Shown piece by piece: positions 1 through 10,999 of a stretch of DNA of 41,925 nucleotides. The DNA lies in contig JAQGDQ010001419.1 of NCBI GenBank assembly GCA_030141605.1, positions 1 to 41,925 of the forward strand, read 5' to 3'. The position numbers and the translations under genes are program-made. The notes under the pieces were generated by a model. It saw nothing but the letters and a program-made list of their open reading frames with translations. It was not told the DNA's origin and did not search any database. Each line of letters begins with the position of its first letter. The first letter of the stretch is position 1. Source of the DNA: Tubiluchus corallicola (taxonomy: Eukaryota; Priapulida; Priapulimorpha; Priapulimorphida; Tubiluchidae).

Positions 1-480
1 CCCAACTCAGTGCCGGTCCCAAGCTCGGATAAATAGTCAGGGTTAGGGTCAGGAAGGGCATCCGCCTGTAAAAACTGCGCCAAAACCTTCTATGAATGAG
101 TCGGTGAGACTTAAAGGTAAAGTCCACAAAGAAGTGATCAGACCCGCTCTAATCTATGGGCTGGAAGCAGCTTCTCTAAAAAAGACCAAAGAGAAGAAAA
201 GGGGTGTGGTGGAGATGAGGATGTTGAGATGGATGGTGGGAATAACAAAAAGAGATAAAATTAGAAATAATAATATCAGAGGAACAGTAAAAGTAGTGGA
301 AGCCTCGCAATATTGCGATGGTATAGACACCTAAAAAGAAGAGTCGGTGAAGATCATGTGGGAAGGGAAGACATAAATGAAGAGGTGGTCAACAGCAGGA
401 ATGCGTGAAGACTCATTCACAACGGCGACCCCGAATACGGAAAAGCTGGGAAGAAGAAGAAGTATTGATTACAATTAAGC
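1..480 (+). mobile_element. 3' end of a LINE (copy 1), internally rearranged and frameshifted
   Basis: Bases 91-334 code the C-terminal part of a LINE reverse transcriptase, recognisable from the block AALIYGLE-like/ MRMLRWMVGITKRDKIRN. The frame breaks after EASQYCDGIDT. The next frame carries the expected continuation, RWYRHLKRRVGEDHVG. The copy ends in a gaagaagaag tail near 465. Bases 1-90 (…gggcatccgcctgtaaaa…) resemble a segment usually found elsewhere in such elements, so this copy looks internally deleted. It is non-functional. Confidence 0.75.
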
Positions 481-776
481 ACATGATGTAAACACTAGCG
501 CATTCACTCTCTTTAAAGAAGTTTCTACTTCTGCTAGACAAGCAGTTCATATTACGTGGTATAAGACTATAGTCTGTTGCGATGGCTTACAAACAAATGA
601 CAGCCATCTAATGCTTAAGCGCTGAGCCGGCTCCGTCCATTGACCAATCAGTGGACAAATTCATTTAGGAACTCTTATATAAGAGCTATTTTTAGTTATG
701 AGTTTATGTGTAAAATTAGTGGACTAATTATAGTATGAATGAATATGAGATTATATAAAGAATATTATTATACATA
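481..776. other. Unassigned AT-rich sequence
   Basis: No frame, RNA or repeat copy recognised between the LINE tail and the (TA)n palindrome. Confidence 0.5.
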
Positions 777-783
777 TAAAGAA

Positions 784-847
<64 letters not shown>

Positions 848-856
848 TTCTTTATT
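777..856. repeat. (TA)n microsatellite inside a palindrome
   Basis: AAAGAATTAAT, then (TA)28-like run, then ATTAATTCTTT: the whole 80 bp can form one hairpin. The right half is the 3' end of the LINE at 845-1511. Confidence 0.9.
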
Positions 857-1511
857 TGTCATTAAAATGGTTCACTCATTATAATAAAATTGAGTAAGCC
901 TCAGCGTAATGTTAAAATAACAACACTGTTCAAGACAAATGCGTCCAATGCATACTAAAAAAATTTAAAGTGCAAAACTAAGGCCTAATTATATACAATA
1001 AATGAACATATTTACAAACACCATATTAAAATGTTTTTACAAAACAATATTACAAAAGTACATTAAATTTTACATGACATATTTTACACTATATATACAT
1101 TTGACATGACACAATTAACAGAAACATGCTTTACATTACATAAATTTCACTCATTACATTTACACTATTTATACATTTGACAATAAAAAACTAACATAAC
1201 ACATATTGCATTACATAATTTTTTAAAATTTTTACATTTTTAATCGTTTTGTGGAGTCAGTGGCGGGGGTAGATGAAAGTTGAGTCTGTATAATTAGTAT
1301 CAGATGCACAATGTGGAAGTTGAAACCTGGTATATTGATATTCTTTTAATTTCTTTTTAAAATGGTGGAGAGATTCTATTAGTTTTATTTCACTGGGTAG
1401 TAAGTTCCATAAATGTATGGCCTGTTTTGATATAGAGTTATTTCCAAATTTATTGTTTACTGTAATTTGCTTTAAATTGCTAATTAGAACATCGCAAAAA
1501 TATATAAACAT
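845..1511 (-). mobile_element. LINE 3' end (family ending ...FIYPR) with (TA)n tail
   Basis: The minus strand codes 84 residues ending a reverse transcriptase: SKQAIHLWNLLPSEIKLIES, then FKKKLKEYQY, and a C-terminus STFIYPRH. The WN-LLP and FKKKL blocks are the usual end of CR1/L2/jockey-type RT proteins. The 3' UTR runs to ttaatgacaaataaag and passes straight into the (TA)n run at 788-843. A diverged copy of the same family is at 17175-17650. Confidence 0.75.
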
Positions 1512-1512
1512 T

Positions 1513-1889
1513 TATGAACAGAAGTACACTATTGACCAGTCTATGAACAGAAGTACACTATGTGCCAGTCTATGAACAGAAGTACACTATTGACCAGTCT
1601 ATGAACAGAAGTACACTATGTGCCAGTCTATGAACAGAAGTACACTATGTGCCAGTCTATGAACAGAAGTACACTATGTGCCAGTCTATGAACAGAAGTA
1701 CACTATGTGCCAGTCTATGAACAGAAGTACACTATGTGCCAGTCTATGAACAGAAGTACACTATGTGCCAGTCTATGAACAGAAGTACACTATGTGCCAG
1801 TCTATGAACAGAAGTACACTATGGGCCAGTCTATGAACAGAAGTACACTATGTGCCAGTCTATGAACAGAAGTACACTATTGACCAGTC
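1513..1889 (+). repeat. Minisatellite, 13 copies of 29 bp
   Basis: Unit tatgaacagaagtacacta plus tgtgccagtc. Copies 1, 3 and 13 have ttgacc in place of tgtgcc and copy 11 has tgggcc; the others are identical. Homogeneity points to recent expansion. It abuts the 5' junction of the LINE at 845-1511. Confidence 0.95.
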
Positions 1890-2009
1890 TGTCGATTACC
1901 GTCAATCTGAACATGCGTCACATACTATACAAGCTTAATCTTTAATATGAATTTAGGAATGAAGTTTTCAAACTTTTTTTAAATCTTGATAACGACGAAA
2001 TTGACTTAA

Positions 2010-2468
2010 CCCTTTCATACCCGTTGTATCCCGTGGGATACGAGAATATTTTCTGCCTTTAAAATTAATAAAATTTTAAAACTGACATTTATTTGATCTG
2101 TTAATAGTTATTTTGATTTAAGCCAATAACAATAGACTAAAAATAGTGATAAAATGGCAAACTAGAAAATCTACATAGCATAAAAAACTGCGCAAGGTAC
2201 AGTACTTTAGAGACGACTTTGTACAGATCAGCATAGCATGCATACTAAATGTCTTAAATACTTTAAAAAATTATCAGCAGTTGCAAAATGAAGCACATTT
2301 TATGCTTCCATTGAATCCCAATGTATCCCGTGGGATGCAGGCTATATTTAGCACGCGGGCACAGGTAGAAAAAATAATTATTATGTGTAAACAAGATGGA
2401 CATACTGAACAAAAGTACCAAGCCAAAAAATTTTTTCTTATTAAAGAAATAATTTGGGACTGAAAGGG
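2010..2468 (+). mobile_element. piggyBac-type MITE, copy 1
   Basis: The element begins CCCTTTCATACCC and ends GGGACTGAAAGGG, flanked on both sides by TTAA (2006-2009 and 2469-2472). TTAA duplication with CCCTTT termini is the piggyBac signature. Inside, the short hairpin GTATCCC-gt-GGGATAC occurs near the left end and, with one change, about 130 bp from the right end. There is no transposase gene. The element is 459 bp. Confidence 0.85.
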
Positions 2469-2641
2469 TTAATATTTGCAGATGTTTTTGTTCCTCGTGG
2501 TAGGACCAATAAATGAGATGAAATTATGAAATGAGATTATGAAGTAAAAACGATAGGAAAGTGATGGATTTCAATATACAGGCAATTTTAAAAGAATTAC
2601 TAGAGTTACCTGGATATTGCTGAACGTTTGAGATGTGCATT

Positions 2642-3307
2642 TAGTGGCGTAGCAAGTGCTTATGGCGCCTGAGGGCAAAAAAACACCTGGAGCCCTACCC
2701 CTTTTATTGTTTTGCTCGTTTGTTTCGTGGGTGAAGCCACAAATTGTGCGTGTTTTTTGCGTCCCTGAGCCCGACTTTCTCTTTTCTGACAAAATGGGAT
2801 AAAAATAAAGGAATTTTTTCTAAGAATCACCCTGAGTTTGATTTGTGATACTGCAGCAGACTAACTCTTTTCTCTGCTTTAGTTGCTCGTAACACAACAG
2901 TGCTTAAACATTCAGCTCCAGCATTAAAACATTATTATGGAATTATTACGAAATTATGGAAGGATTATGAAAGATACAGAACACTGCAGGTTTTCACAAT
3001 AATACAATCAGTACTTAGAGAAACGTCACTGTTTCTTCAAAAATTATCAACTGCTAAGCCACACGGCACACTACAAACGCCTTTAAGTAACAACATTAGA
3101 TTTTTTCCTAATTATGATTAAATCAATATTCTAGCTATAATTACGGCAGTTTTGCTGTAGTGTGAAAAGTTTTGTTAATTGTTTTGTTAATATCGGAATA
3201 ATTAATAATTAACATCACTGACGTCTAGAAGAATTTTGCGTCCTCTCAATATTTGCACCCTTGAACCTGGGGGCGTGCCCCCCCCCCCCCACCTTGCTAC
3301 GCTTCTG
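2642..3307 (+). mobile_element. hAT-like non-autonomous element, copy 1
   Basis: The terminal repeats are AGTGGCGTAGCAAG at the left and CTTGCTACGCTTCTG at the right. A poly-C run precedes the right end. The body matches 27344-27974 over its whole length apart from indels, one of about 31 bp. An open frame in this copy is not kept in the other, so no protein is inferred. Confidence 0.7.
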
Positions 3308-3467
3308 CGCATGCACTGCATCGTGCAATGATTCGTAGTGACCAATTCCACGTCGTTTTTAAGTTGTATCAAAAACCTGACATCTCATTTTTAAATCATC
3401 AATGAATCAATTTTTCTTAAAAATCCAATGGTGTTCAGTCTTTGTTAAAACAACAAAAATTTAATAC

Positions 3468-6400
3468 CTGGTCAGTAGTTTGAAGTTTTTTCATCAATTC
3501 TCGATTCTTCTTTACGATTCTCTCACGTTTTTCTGCAATCTGTTTCTTGGCTGCATTGGCTCTCAGTTTGTGTTTGTAAAACTACAAGAAAATATCAGAG
3601 TTTGTTTAACCCTTTCAGTCCCAAATTATTTTTTAATAAGAAAAAATTTTTTGGCTTGGTACTTTTGTTCAGTATGTCCATCTTGTTTACACATAATAAT
3701 AATTTTTTCTACCTGTGCCCGCGTGCTAAATATAGCCTGTATCCCACGGGATACATTGGGATTCAGTGGAAGCATAAAATGTGCTTCATTTTGCAACTGC
3801 TGATAATTTTTTAAAGTATTTAAGACATTTAGTATGCATGCTATGCTGATATGTACAAAGTCGTCTCTAAAGTACTGTACCTTACACAGTTTTTTGTGCT
3901 ATGTAGGTTTTTTAGTTTGCCATTTTATCACTATTTTTAGTCTATTGTTATTGGCTTAAATAAAAATAACTATTAACAGGTCAAATAACTCTCAGTTTTA
4001 AAATTTTGTTAATTTTAAAGGCAGAGAATATTCTCGTATGCCATGGGATACAACGGGTATGAAAGGGTTAATTCAATATCGGTTATATAAAAGCAAACAT
4101 AAATGTAATATTTGAGACGTCATTAATTCCCGCTATTTTACATTTAACTGTCAAGGTCACAAATCAGATTAGATTAGATTTATTTATCTCATTTAAATTT
4201 GACTGTACATAATAGACATATTGTTAATTTTCACAATTTAGCAAATTAATATATATTCGTTAGCAGCCTATTGGGTATTAAAGAAAGAGATTTGTTTAAT
4301 GGAGAAAGCGTTCAGTGACGTATAAAGGGCTCTTTAGACTGCAGCCAGGGGCTTCCTTCAGCTGAAGGGCCTCCAGAGATTAATTGAAATGAATTTATTG
4401 TGAAAAGTTACTTCAGAATGAGAGTAGAAGTTTGTTGAATTATCTCTTCAAAAAGATTCAATTCATTAATATACTGTATAATAATAGACTGCAATAAATG
4501 AGTCGGTGAGACTTAAAGGGAAAGTCCACAAAGACCCGCTCTAATCTGTGCGCTGGAAGCAGCTTCTCTAAAGAAGACCGAAGAGAAGAAAATGGGTGTG
4601 GTGGAGATGAGGATGTTGAGATGGATGGTGGGAATAACAAGAAGAGATAAAATTAGAAATAATAATATCAGAGGAACAGTAAAAGTAGTGGAAGCCTCGC
4701 AAGATTGCGATGGTAGGGACACCTGAAAAGAAGAGTCGGTGAAGATCTTGTGGGAAGGGAAGACATAAATGAAGAGATGGTCAACAACAGGAATGCGTGG
4801 AGAAGACTCATTCACAACAGCGACCCCGAATAGGGAAAAGCTGGGAAGAAGAAGATAATAATAGACTGGAATTGTTTTCTACTTGTCCATTAATCCAACT
4901 CACCGGTACTGCCACACTGACCATCTTAATTACGGGATATTTGGTGAATAAAAGCTAATTAGTGCCAGCGATTGTGTACTTTATGATACACATTGAAATA
5001 ACAATCATTTATTTGTTGTAATTTGTACGTATTATATTTAACATTTTAAAAATTTATTTTAATTTTGTAAGTATCAGAATATTTCTTCTTTTTTGTTGTG
5101 TCAAACTTGCACCCACTTAAGTTGTAGAAGTTGAATAAACTGATTTGAATACTCCAACATTCACGCTTTTATTAATTCTCACTAGAGGTTCTGGGCCTCA
5201 CATGTACCTGTAGCCCAGGAGCCTACAACATCAAAATTCGCCCTAAAAGGGAGGCTAACGATCGACCAAAGGGTCAAATAAATCAAGCACCAAATAGTGC
5301 TTACTAAAACTGCAGTTAACGCAATAACTTCACTAACTTGTCAGTAGTAAGTCTCTTTTACTTTACAATTTGTCACATCTTTCATGACTCTTTTACCCTG
5401 TTAGACCCTATCTACAGACTTAGGCCTAGCTACATTTAACAAGAACCAGTCTAACAAGTCTTTCTTAGAATGTCTATTATAAAGATGTAAATAGCAATAG
5501 GTCCAATGTTTTCAGTGCGTTTGTATACAAAACGTACACACAACATGTCTTCTGCACTAAGCAGGATTTATATTATCATGTGGGCCAAATTTTGATTGGA
5601 GCATCGGTAGAAACGCAACATCTTTGGGTCATAAAAATTTCACAAATCTGGTTTGGAAAAGGCATTCCAAAGTTAAAGCAAAACTGGACCCAATCTTCAG
5701 CTGCATGCCAAAACAATCTACTCTTTAAAATATTTTAAGGAAACAAACTATTTTTTCAAAAATGATTTACGTGAAAGAATTATTACCACACAAACACAAT
5801 TTCACGTTCGCGCCACTAATTCTTCGCTGTTACATGCATTTCGCCATTCGCTAGTTAGACGGGCACTAGCGCCTGCATTTTGAAAACGCGTTGCACAAAA
5901 ACAGGTGCTGTATCTCTCAGTTCAAATGTGTTAGTTTGTGACGAACGACACACGTTCGATAGCTCATGCATGAGCAGAGCACAGTGGTAAACTTAAAATT
6001 GGAATTTTTATCTTAAAACTTGCTTAGTTTTAGTACAACGTACTGAATATCTTACAGTAGCACTGTAGTTCAATTTTCGCTTTCACAAACACGTGCAACA
6101 CGCTTATGGAACATTTTTGCTGTTGAAAATTATGTTAGTTTGTGATGTTATCAATAGTTGGGTTCGCCTGCCATTAATTAAATTTTTAATCAATTATTTA
6201 ATTATCAGAAAAACTTTTGCAGTATTAATCGTGCTAAAATGTGTACTTTTTATCGGACTTGAAAATGGAGTAGTATATGAAAAGTCATGCTGTCTTCGTT
6301 TAAGAAAACGTTGTCTGGCAATGGATGTTTGCATTTAAACAGCATGCAAGCACCCTGAAGAACTCACTAACTAACGAAGGCGTGATCCTTCCCAAAACAG

Positions 6401-6573
6401 AGAAGCACGGTCACCCAAACCACACCCACAAGCACCCACAAATGTTAACGTACCTCACATGTCTTGAAGATCACTACTGCTCCGAACGCTGACGTAATTA
6501 AAATGCGATGATTTTCTTTCACAAAATCCCACAAGTTGTTGAACGACGTGACGTCATACAACTTTGACAACAT
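3468..6573 (-). CDS. 5' end of a membrane-anchored protein gene (partial, runs off left edge)
   Basis: Exon 1 (6454-6573) starts MLSKLYDVTSFNNLWDFVKE and codes 40 residues, ending at donor gtacgt. Residues 24-36 (ILITSAFGAVVIF) are a short hydrophobic segment. Exon 2 (3468-3581) follows acceptor tattttcttgtag in phase 0. It codes 38 residues rich in Lys/Arg/Glu with helix-forming spacing (for example AAKKQIAEKRERIVKKN), ending in donor gtatta. The arrangement is a signal anchor followed by a basic cytosolic stalk, as in several ER or outer-membrane enzymes. Fatty-acid-amide-hydrolase-like proteins have this layout, but I cannot confirm a family. Later exons are not in the window: everything left of 3468 is repeats. 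An acceptor-like AG (tcatttcag) sits one base before the ATG. Confidence 0.6.
3610..4067 (-). mobile_element. piggyBac-type MITE, copy 2 (opposite orientation)
   Basis: This is a 458-bp near-identical copy of 2010-2468 in reverse, with TTAA at 3606-3609 and 4068-4071. It lies in an intron, its near end 28 bases from the acceptor of exon 2 of the membrane-anchor gene. One internal hairpin reads CCATGGG instead of CCGTGGG. Confidence 0.85.
4492..4854 (+). mobile_element. 5'-truncated LINE insertion (copy 2) with intact 14-bp target-site duplication
   Basis: This is the same LINE tail as at 91-465, about 95% alike by eye, with a 10-bp deletion early in the reading frame and the same later frameshift. 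It ends in gaagaag. The sequence ataataatagactg occurs immediately before (4478-4491) and immediately after (4855-4868), a perfect 14-bp target-site duplication. That fixes both ends and shows target-primed reverse transcription of a short cDNA. Confidence 0.9.
5120..5230 (-). mobile_element. Short LTR-like sequence
   Basis: On the minus strand it runs from TGTTGTAG to CTACAACT, a near-perfect inverted terminal pair, and carries AATAAA (5168-5173). The preceding sequence (…ttttagggcgaatttga-like…) resembles the region before a 3' LTR. No gag/pol frames and no clear target duplication were seen, so it is a remnant at best. Confidence 0.35.
5231..5659. other. Intron of the membrane-anchor gene, nothing recognised
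   Basis: The sequence beside the LTR-like segment may be retroelement interior, but no gag/pol frame is readable. Confidence 0.4.
5660..6340 (-). repeat. Interspersed repeat Z, copy 1
   Basis: About 650 bp that recur in reverse orientation at 34075-34710 and 39210-39840. Landmarks are the tgttgcacgt, gaagtacagtg and ccgtctaact-type blocks, and a region ending in a cctgcagttta-like block. No clean terminal repeats or target duplication were identified. Copies 1 and 2 share an open frame (…LKIMLVCDV…LPLIKFLI…). Confidence 0.7.
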
Positions 6574-6576
6574 TCT

Positions 6577-7919
6577 GAAATGACCCGAGTTTTCAAGTTC
6601 GAACAAAACGTGGTAGCCTTACTACTGATGTCTAGTTACACTCAGCGTTGCAATTTCATCGATTTCGCATTGCTACAGACAACATTCCAAAGTTCAAGGT
6701 CTAGAAGTTCCAGGCTTGAGAATATGCCAATATGTCCTAAACAGACAGTCCCGAAATACGTTACGCACAGGCGAGATGAAAGAATTCGGTAAAAAATGCG
6801 TGTTACTGTACATATAGAGCTTTAACTCAACATGCCAATTCAATAGATAGGAACTTCTGTCCATTGATTCAGTTTAAAATAGAGTTCACAATTCATGCAC
6901 AGGCCCCACTTAAACAGAAGACAGAAACGATTTGTTAAACTTTACCATAGTTGCTTATATAGTGAAAATCACATTTTCTTTGCAATTTTCTCGATTTCAT
7001 GCCTCTTCTATAATGGGTTATAACTCGTTATCTATTTGTAACGAGTACAAAACTTTTTACACAAATGAAAATTTTCTTTCTAAAGTTCTTTCCTGTACAT
7101 TAGATTACAAGACTCAATGGTAGCAAAGAACAAATATGGTCTGTAAATTTCATTAAAAAAGTTATACGGTCTCTAGAACGTAATTGTTTTGATTTTTTGA
7201 CAGGAATCAGTTGTATGCCATATTAACATACCTTACTCTCACTTAATTGTATGTATTGACGTTGCTTACTAATCTTGTTAATTAATGTTATTTTGCTTGT
7301 TGTTCTGTTTATTTAATGTGACTGTAGTACGAATAAATGATATAAAGGAAATAGTGCATATGTTGGTATATACATTATACTTACGCTTTTTGTAATAATA
7401 ATTGCAATTTCTATGTAGGTGATACAGACACCAAGCCCACTAAAGTTTAACACAGGTAGAATATAATGCATACAGTATACGCGTAGTACATAGTTCATGT
7501 ACAATGTACTGTAGCAACTGTGCAGTACGATGTAAAAGTTGTATTATTGTACTGTACTTACGTTTCTGCTTACGTCTTTGTTTGACTATTCCACACACTT
7601 TACGTAAGTAACACAGCACACAATTTTAAAATTTTCAAGTAACAGCATGTATGCACGAACTAAGAAGCTTCGTTGTAATACTGTAGTATTATAATTTACG
7701 CTTGTGCCCGGCAAATCGTGCTGTTGCAAAGACCAAGCTAGGCAGTTCTATTGCAGCACTAGCTTATACTATAGCAATGATGTAAGTCAATGTATAGCAC
7801 ACTTGTAACTGTATAGTTAGTAGCTTAAATTTGGGAAAAAACGAAAATGTGTGGGAAATTAGGAAAGAAGGAAACAAAATTTAAGATTGGACCTAATTGT
7901 AATTTTGATATAAAATATT
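6577..7919. other. Upstream region of the membrane-anchor gene, otherwise empty
   Basis: Bases 6577-6800 are less AT-rich and may hold the promoter or 5' UTR of the gene starting at 6573. From 6800 to 7919 I see no gene or repeat. Confidence 0.4.
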
Positions 7920-8510
7920 TTATAGTTAAAACAGCACAACTTTATTAGAACTTTTAATTTACGTAGTTAAAAAATCATGTCAGACGTTTCGACAAAGCTA
8001 CTGATGTCATCATCAGTGGTAAATTTACAAACATACAACCAGTTTATATAGGCAGAGCCTACAGTATAGAACATTATGCACTAATTAAGTATTATTAATG
8101 TCAAGGACCATTATTATTGATTTTGATCATTTCAGTTTTGTGACCACAGCTGCAAATAACTGGGACTTATTAATAAAAGAAAGTTTATGTATGTGCCCTA
8201 ATAAGCCTTCTCTTAATGCAGTTCAAATCGTTTAACTTTATTAACTTTTGTTACTGCATCAATTTCTTTTCTACAGATCTGCTTATTTATTACCCATTTG
8301 GCTTCTGTTAAATATATAATTAATACATAATATTCTATACTGTAGGCTCTGACTATAGAAACTGGTTGTATGTTTGTAAAAATTTACCACTGATGATGAC
8401 AGCAGTTACTGTAGCTCTGTTGAAACGTTTGACATGATTTTTAACTATGTAAATTAAAAGTGAAAAGTAAATTAATAAAGTTGTGGTGTTTTAGCTATAA
8501 ATGTTTTTAA
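7920..8510. mobile_element. Inverted pair of Penelope-like terminal segments with hammerhead-like motifs
   Basis: Bases 7925-8075 and 8310-8508 are inverted copies around a 230-bp centre. Each arm carries CTGATGA, a 4-5 bp stem with its loop, then GAAAC and GT(C/T): minus strand at 7983-8016, plus strand at 8390-8429. Outside this core, AATTTAC and GTAAATT can pair on either side as a distal helix I. Penelope-like retroelements are known to carry hammerhead ribozymes. No Penelope RT is present. Helix II starts with an unpaired base, so activity is uncertain. Confidence 0.55.
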
Positions 8511-8862
8511 GTGCCAGCAATAAAAAATTAAAATATTTTAATTTAAAATTTTAATTTCAATATTAGCATGCAATTAACAGCATAATGAAATCAATATAGC
8601 CAGTGTGAACCAACTCAAACTTTTTGGGGTGAAATTTGCTTTCAGAAATTTAAGAGTTACGTGCTGTTTCCAGTCTTGATTGTTTATAATGATTATTTAT
8701 GTGATACGGTTATATTCACTCCTAACTTTATAGTATCGCTGCAATGTGCTGCCATCTTTTGAACGTTATTGTAACCGTGTCTTACAGTCATGTAACTGTA
8801 CAATTATATGTTTGTGGATAATTATTATTGCGGACTGTTGCTACAGGTGTAAAACAGTCGCG

Positions 8863-10997
8863 ATGAACTTCAAACACTTGCCGACGTTACTACGAAGCCG
8901 CATGCATCCAGGTAGAATCCAGCTCTGACTGGTTCTAACATTGTAAATGTAATAATTATGGCATAGGCGATCTTTGTAGTAAACTGCATAAAAGGAACCA
9001 TTTGTAGAAACTTTTAGCTGACAGCATAGAAGTATTAAATTAATAGACAGCTTGAAGTTTATTAGACTGAAGTTAGTGTAGACTGTTGTAGGCTGGTTCA
9101 CTCTGGTGGTTGAAACAAAGACTATGAAATTGAGTAGAACTGTGAGAGACTGAAGTTAGTGTAGACTGTTGTAGGCTGGTTTACTCTGGTGGTTGAAACA
9201 TAGAATATGAAATGGTGTTAAACTGTGAAAGACTGAAGTTAGTGTAGACTGTTGTAGACTGGTTCACTCTGGTGGTTAAAACAAAGAATATGAAATTGTA
9301 TTGAACTGTGAAAGACTGAAGTTAGTGTAGACTGTTGTAGACTGGTTCACTCTGGTGGTTAAAACAAAGAATATGAAATTGTATTGAACTGTGAAAGACT
9401 GAAGTTAGTGTAGACTGTTGTAGGTTGGTTCACTCTGATGGTTGAAACAAAGAATATGAAATTGTGTTGAACTGTGAAAGACTGAAGTTAGTGTAGACTG
9501 TTGTAGACTGGTTCACTCTGGTGGTTGAAACAAAGAATATGAAATTGTGTTGAACTGTGAGAGACTGAAGTTAGTGTAGACTGTTGTAGACTGGTTCACT
9601 CTGGTGGTTGAAACAAAGAATATGAAATTGTGTTGAACTGTGAGAGACTGAAGTTAGTATAGACTGTTGTAGACTGGTTCACTCTGGTGGTTGAAACAAA
9701 GAATATGAAATTGTGTTGAACTGTGAGAGACTGAAGTTAGTATAGACTGTTGTAGACTGGTTCACTCTGGTGGTTGAAACAAAGAATATGAAATTGTGTT
9801 GAACTGTGAGAGACTGAAGTTAGTGTAGACTGTTGTAGACTGGTTCACTCTGGTGGTTGAAACAAAGAATATGAAATTGTGTTGAACTGTGAGAGACTGA
9901 AGTTAGTGTAGACTGTTGTAGACTGGTTCACTCTGGTGGTTGAAACAAAGAATATGAAATTGTGTTGAACTGTGAGAGACTGAAGTTAGTGTAGACTGTT
10001 GTAGACTGGTTCACTCTGGTGGTTGAAACAAAGAATATGAAATTGTGTTGAACTGTGAGAGACTGAAGTTAGTATAGACTGTTGCAGACTGGTTCACTCT
10101 GGTGGTTGAAACAAAGACTATGAAATTGTGTTGAACTGTGAGAGACTGAAGTTAGTGTAGACTGTTGCAGACTGGTTCACTCTGGTGGTTGAAAGAAAGA
10201 ATATGAATTTGTGTTGAACTGTGAGAGACTGAAGTTAGCGTAGACTGTTGCAGACTGGTTCACTCTGGTGGTTGAAACAAAGAATATGAAATTGCATTGA
10301 ACTGTGAGAGACTGAAGTTAGTGTGGACAGTTGTAGACTGGTTCACTCTGGTGGTTGAAACAATGAAATTGTGTTGAACTGTGAGAGACTGAAGTTAGTG
10401 TGGACTGTTGTAGAGTGGTTCACTCTGGTGGTTGAAACAAAGAATATGAAATTGTATTGAACTGTGAGAGACTGAAGTTAGTGTGGACTGTTGTAGACTG
10501 GTTCACTCTGGTGGTTGAAACAAAGAATATGAAATTGTATTGAACTGTGAGAGACTGAAGTTAGTGTGGACTGTTGTAGACTGGTTCACTCTGGTGGTTG
10601 AAACAAAGAATATGAAATTATATTGAACTGTGAGAGACTGAAGTTAGTGTGGACTGTTGTAGACTGGTTCACTCTGGTGGTTGAAACAAAGAATATGAAA
10701 TTGTATTGAACTGTGAGAGACTGAAGTTAGTGTGGACTGTTGTAGACTGGTTCACTCTGGTGGTTGAAACAAAGAATATGAAATTGTATTGAACTGTGAG
10801 AGACTGAAGTTAGTGTGGACTGTTGTAGACTGGTTCACTCTGGTGGTTGAAACAAAGAATATGAAATTGCATTGAACTGTGAGAGACTTTATTTCTATTT
10901 ACGTATTACACTATTATTTACAGGAAAGAAGACACATGGTGACCACTCGACAGTAATGACCAAGAAGAAAAAGCCCAACTGGCCTTGGCACAGGTGA
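8863..10997 (+). CDS. Candidate two-exon gene for a 40-residue basic protein
   Basis: Exon 1 (8863-8911) codes MNFKHLPTLLRSRMHP plus one base and ends at a gtagaa donor. Exon 2 (10924-10997) follows a strong acceptor (cactattatttacag). The joined frame continues GKKTHGDHSTVMTKKKKPNW and stops at TGA after PWHR. The total is 123 bases, 40 residues. An AATAAA lies at 11064-11069, about 70 bases after the stop. The N-terminus is basic and amphipathic, as in mitochondrial presequences, and the rest is Lys-rich with two Trp. The intron is filled by the 83-bp minisatellite. Acceptor-like ttgctacag lies 16 bases before the ATG. I do not recognise a homologue. It could instead be a fragment of a larger gene or a chance join. 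Confidence 0.45.
9064..10888 (+). repeat. Minisatellite, 22 copies of 83 bp
   Basis: The period is 83 bp (landmark: ggttcactctggtggttgaa in every copy). Variants drift in blocks: gtgaaagact early, gtgagagact later, then gtgtggact in the last third. One copy lacks about 11 bp. It occupies most of the intron of the candidate 40-residue protein gene. Confidence 0.95.
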
Positions 10998-10999
10998 TA

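Noticed and set aside
9064-10888. CRISPR array (regular 83-bp repeat)
   Set aside because: Units are repeated in full with no unique spacers, and the context is eukaryotic.
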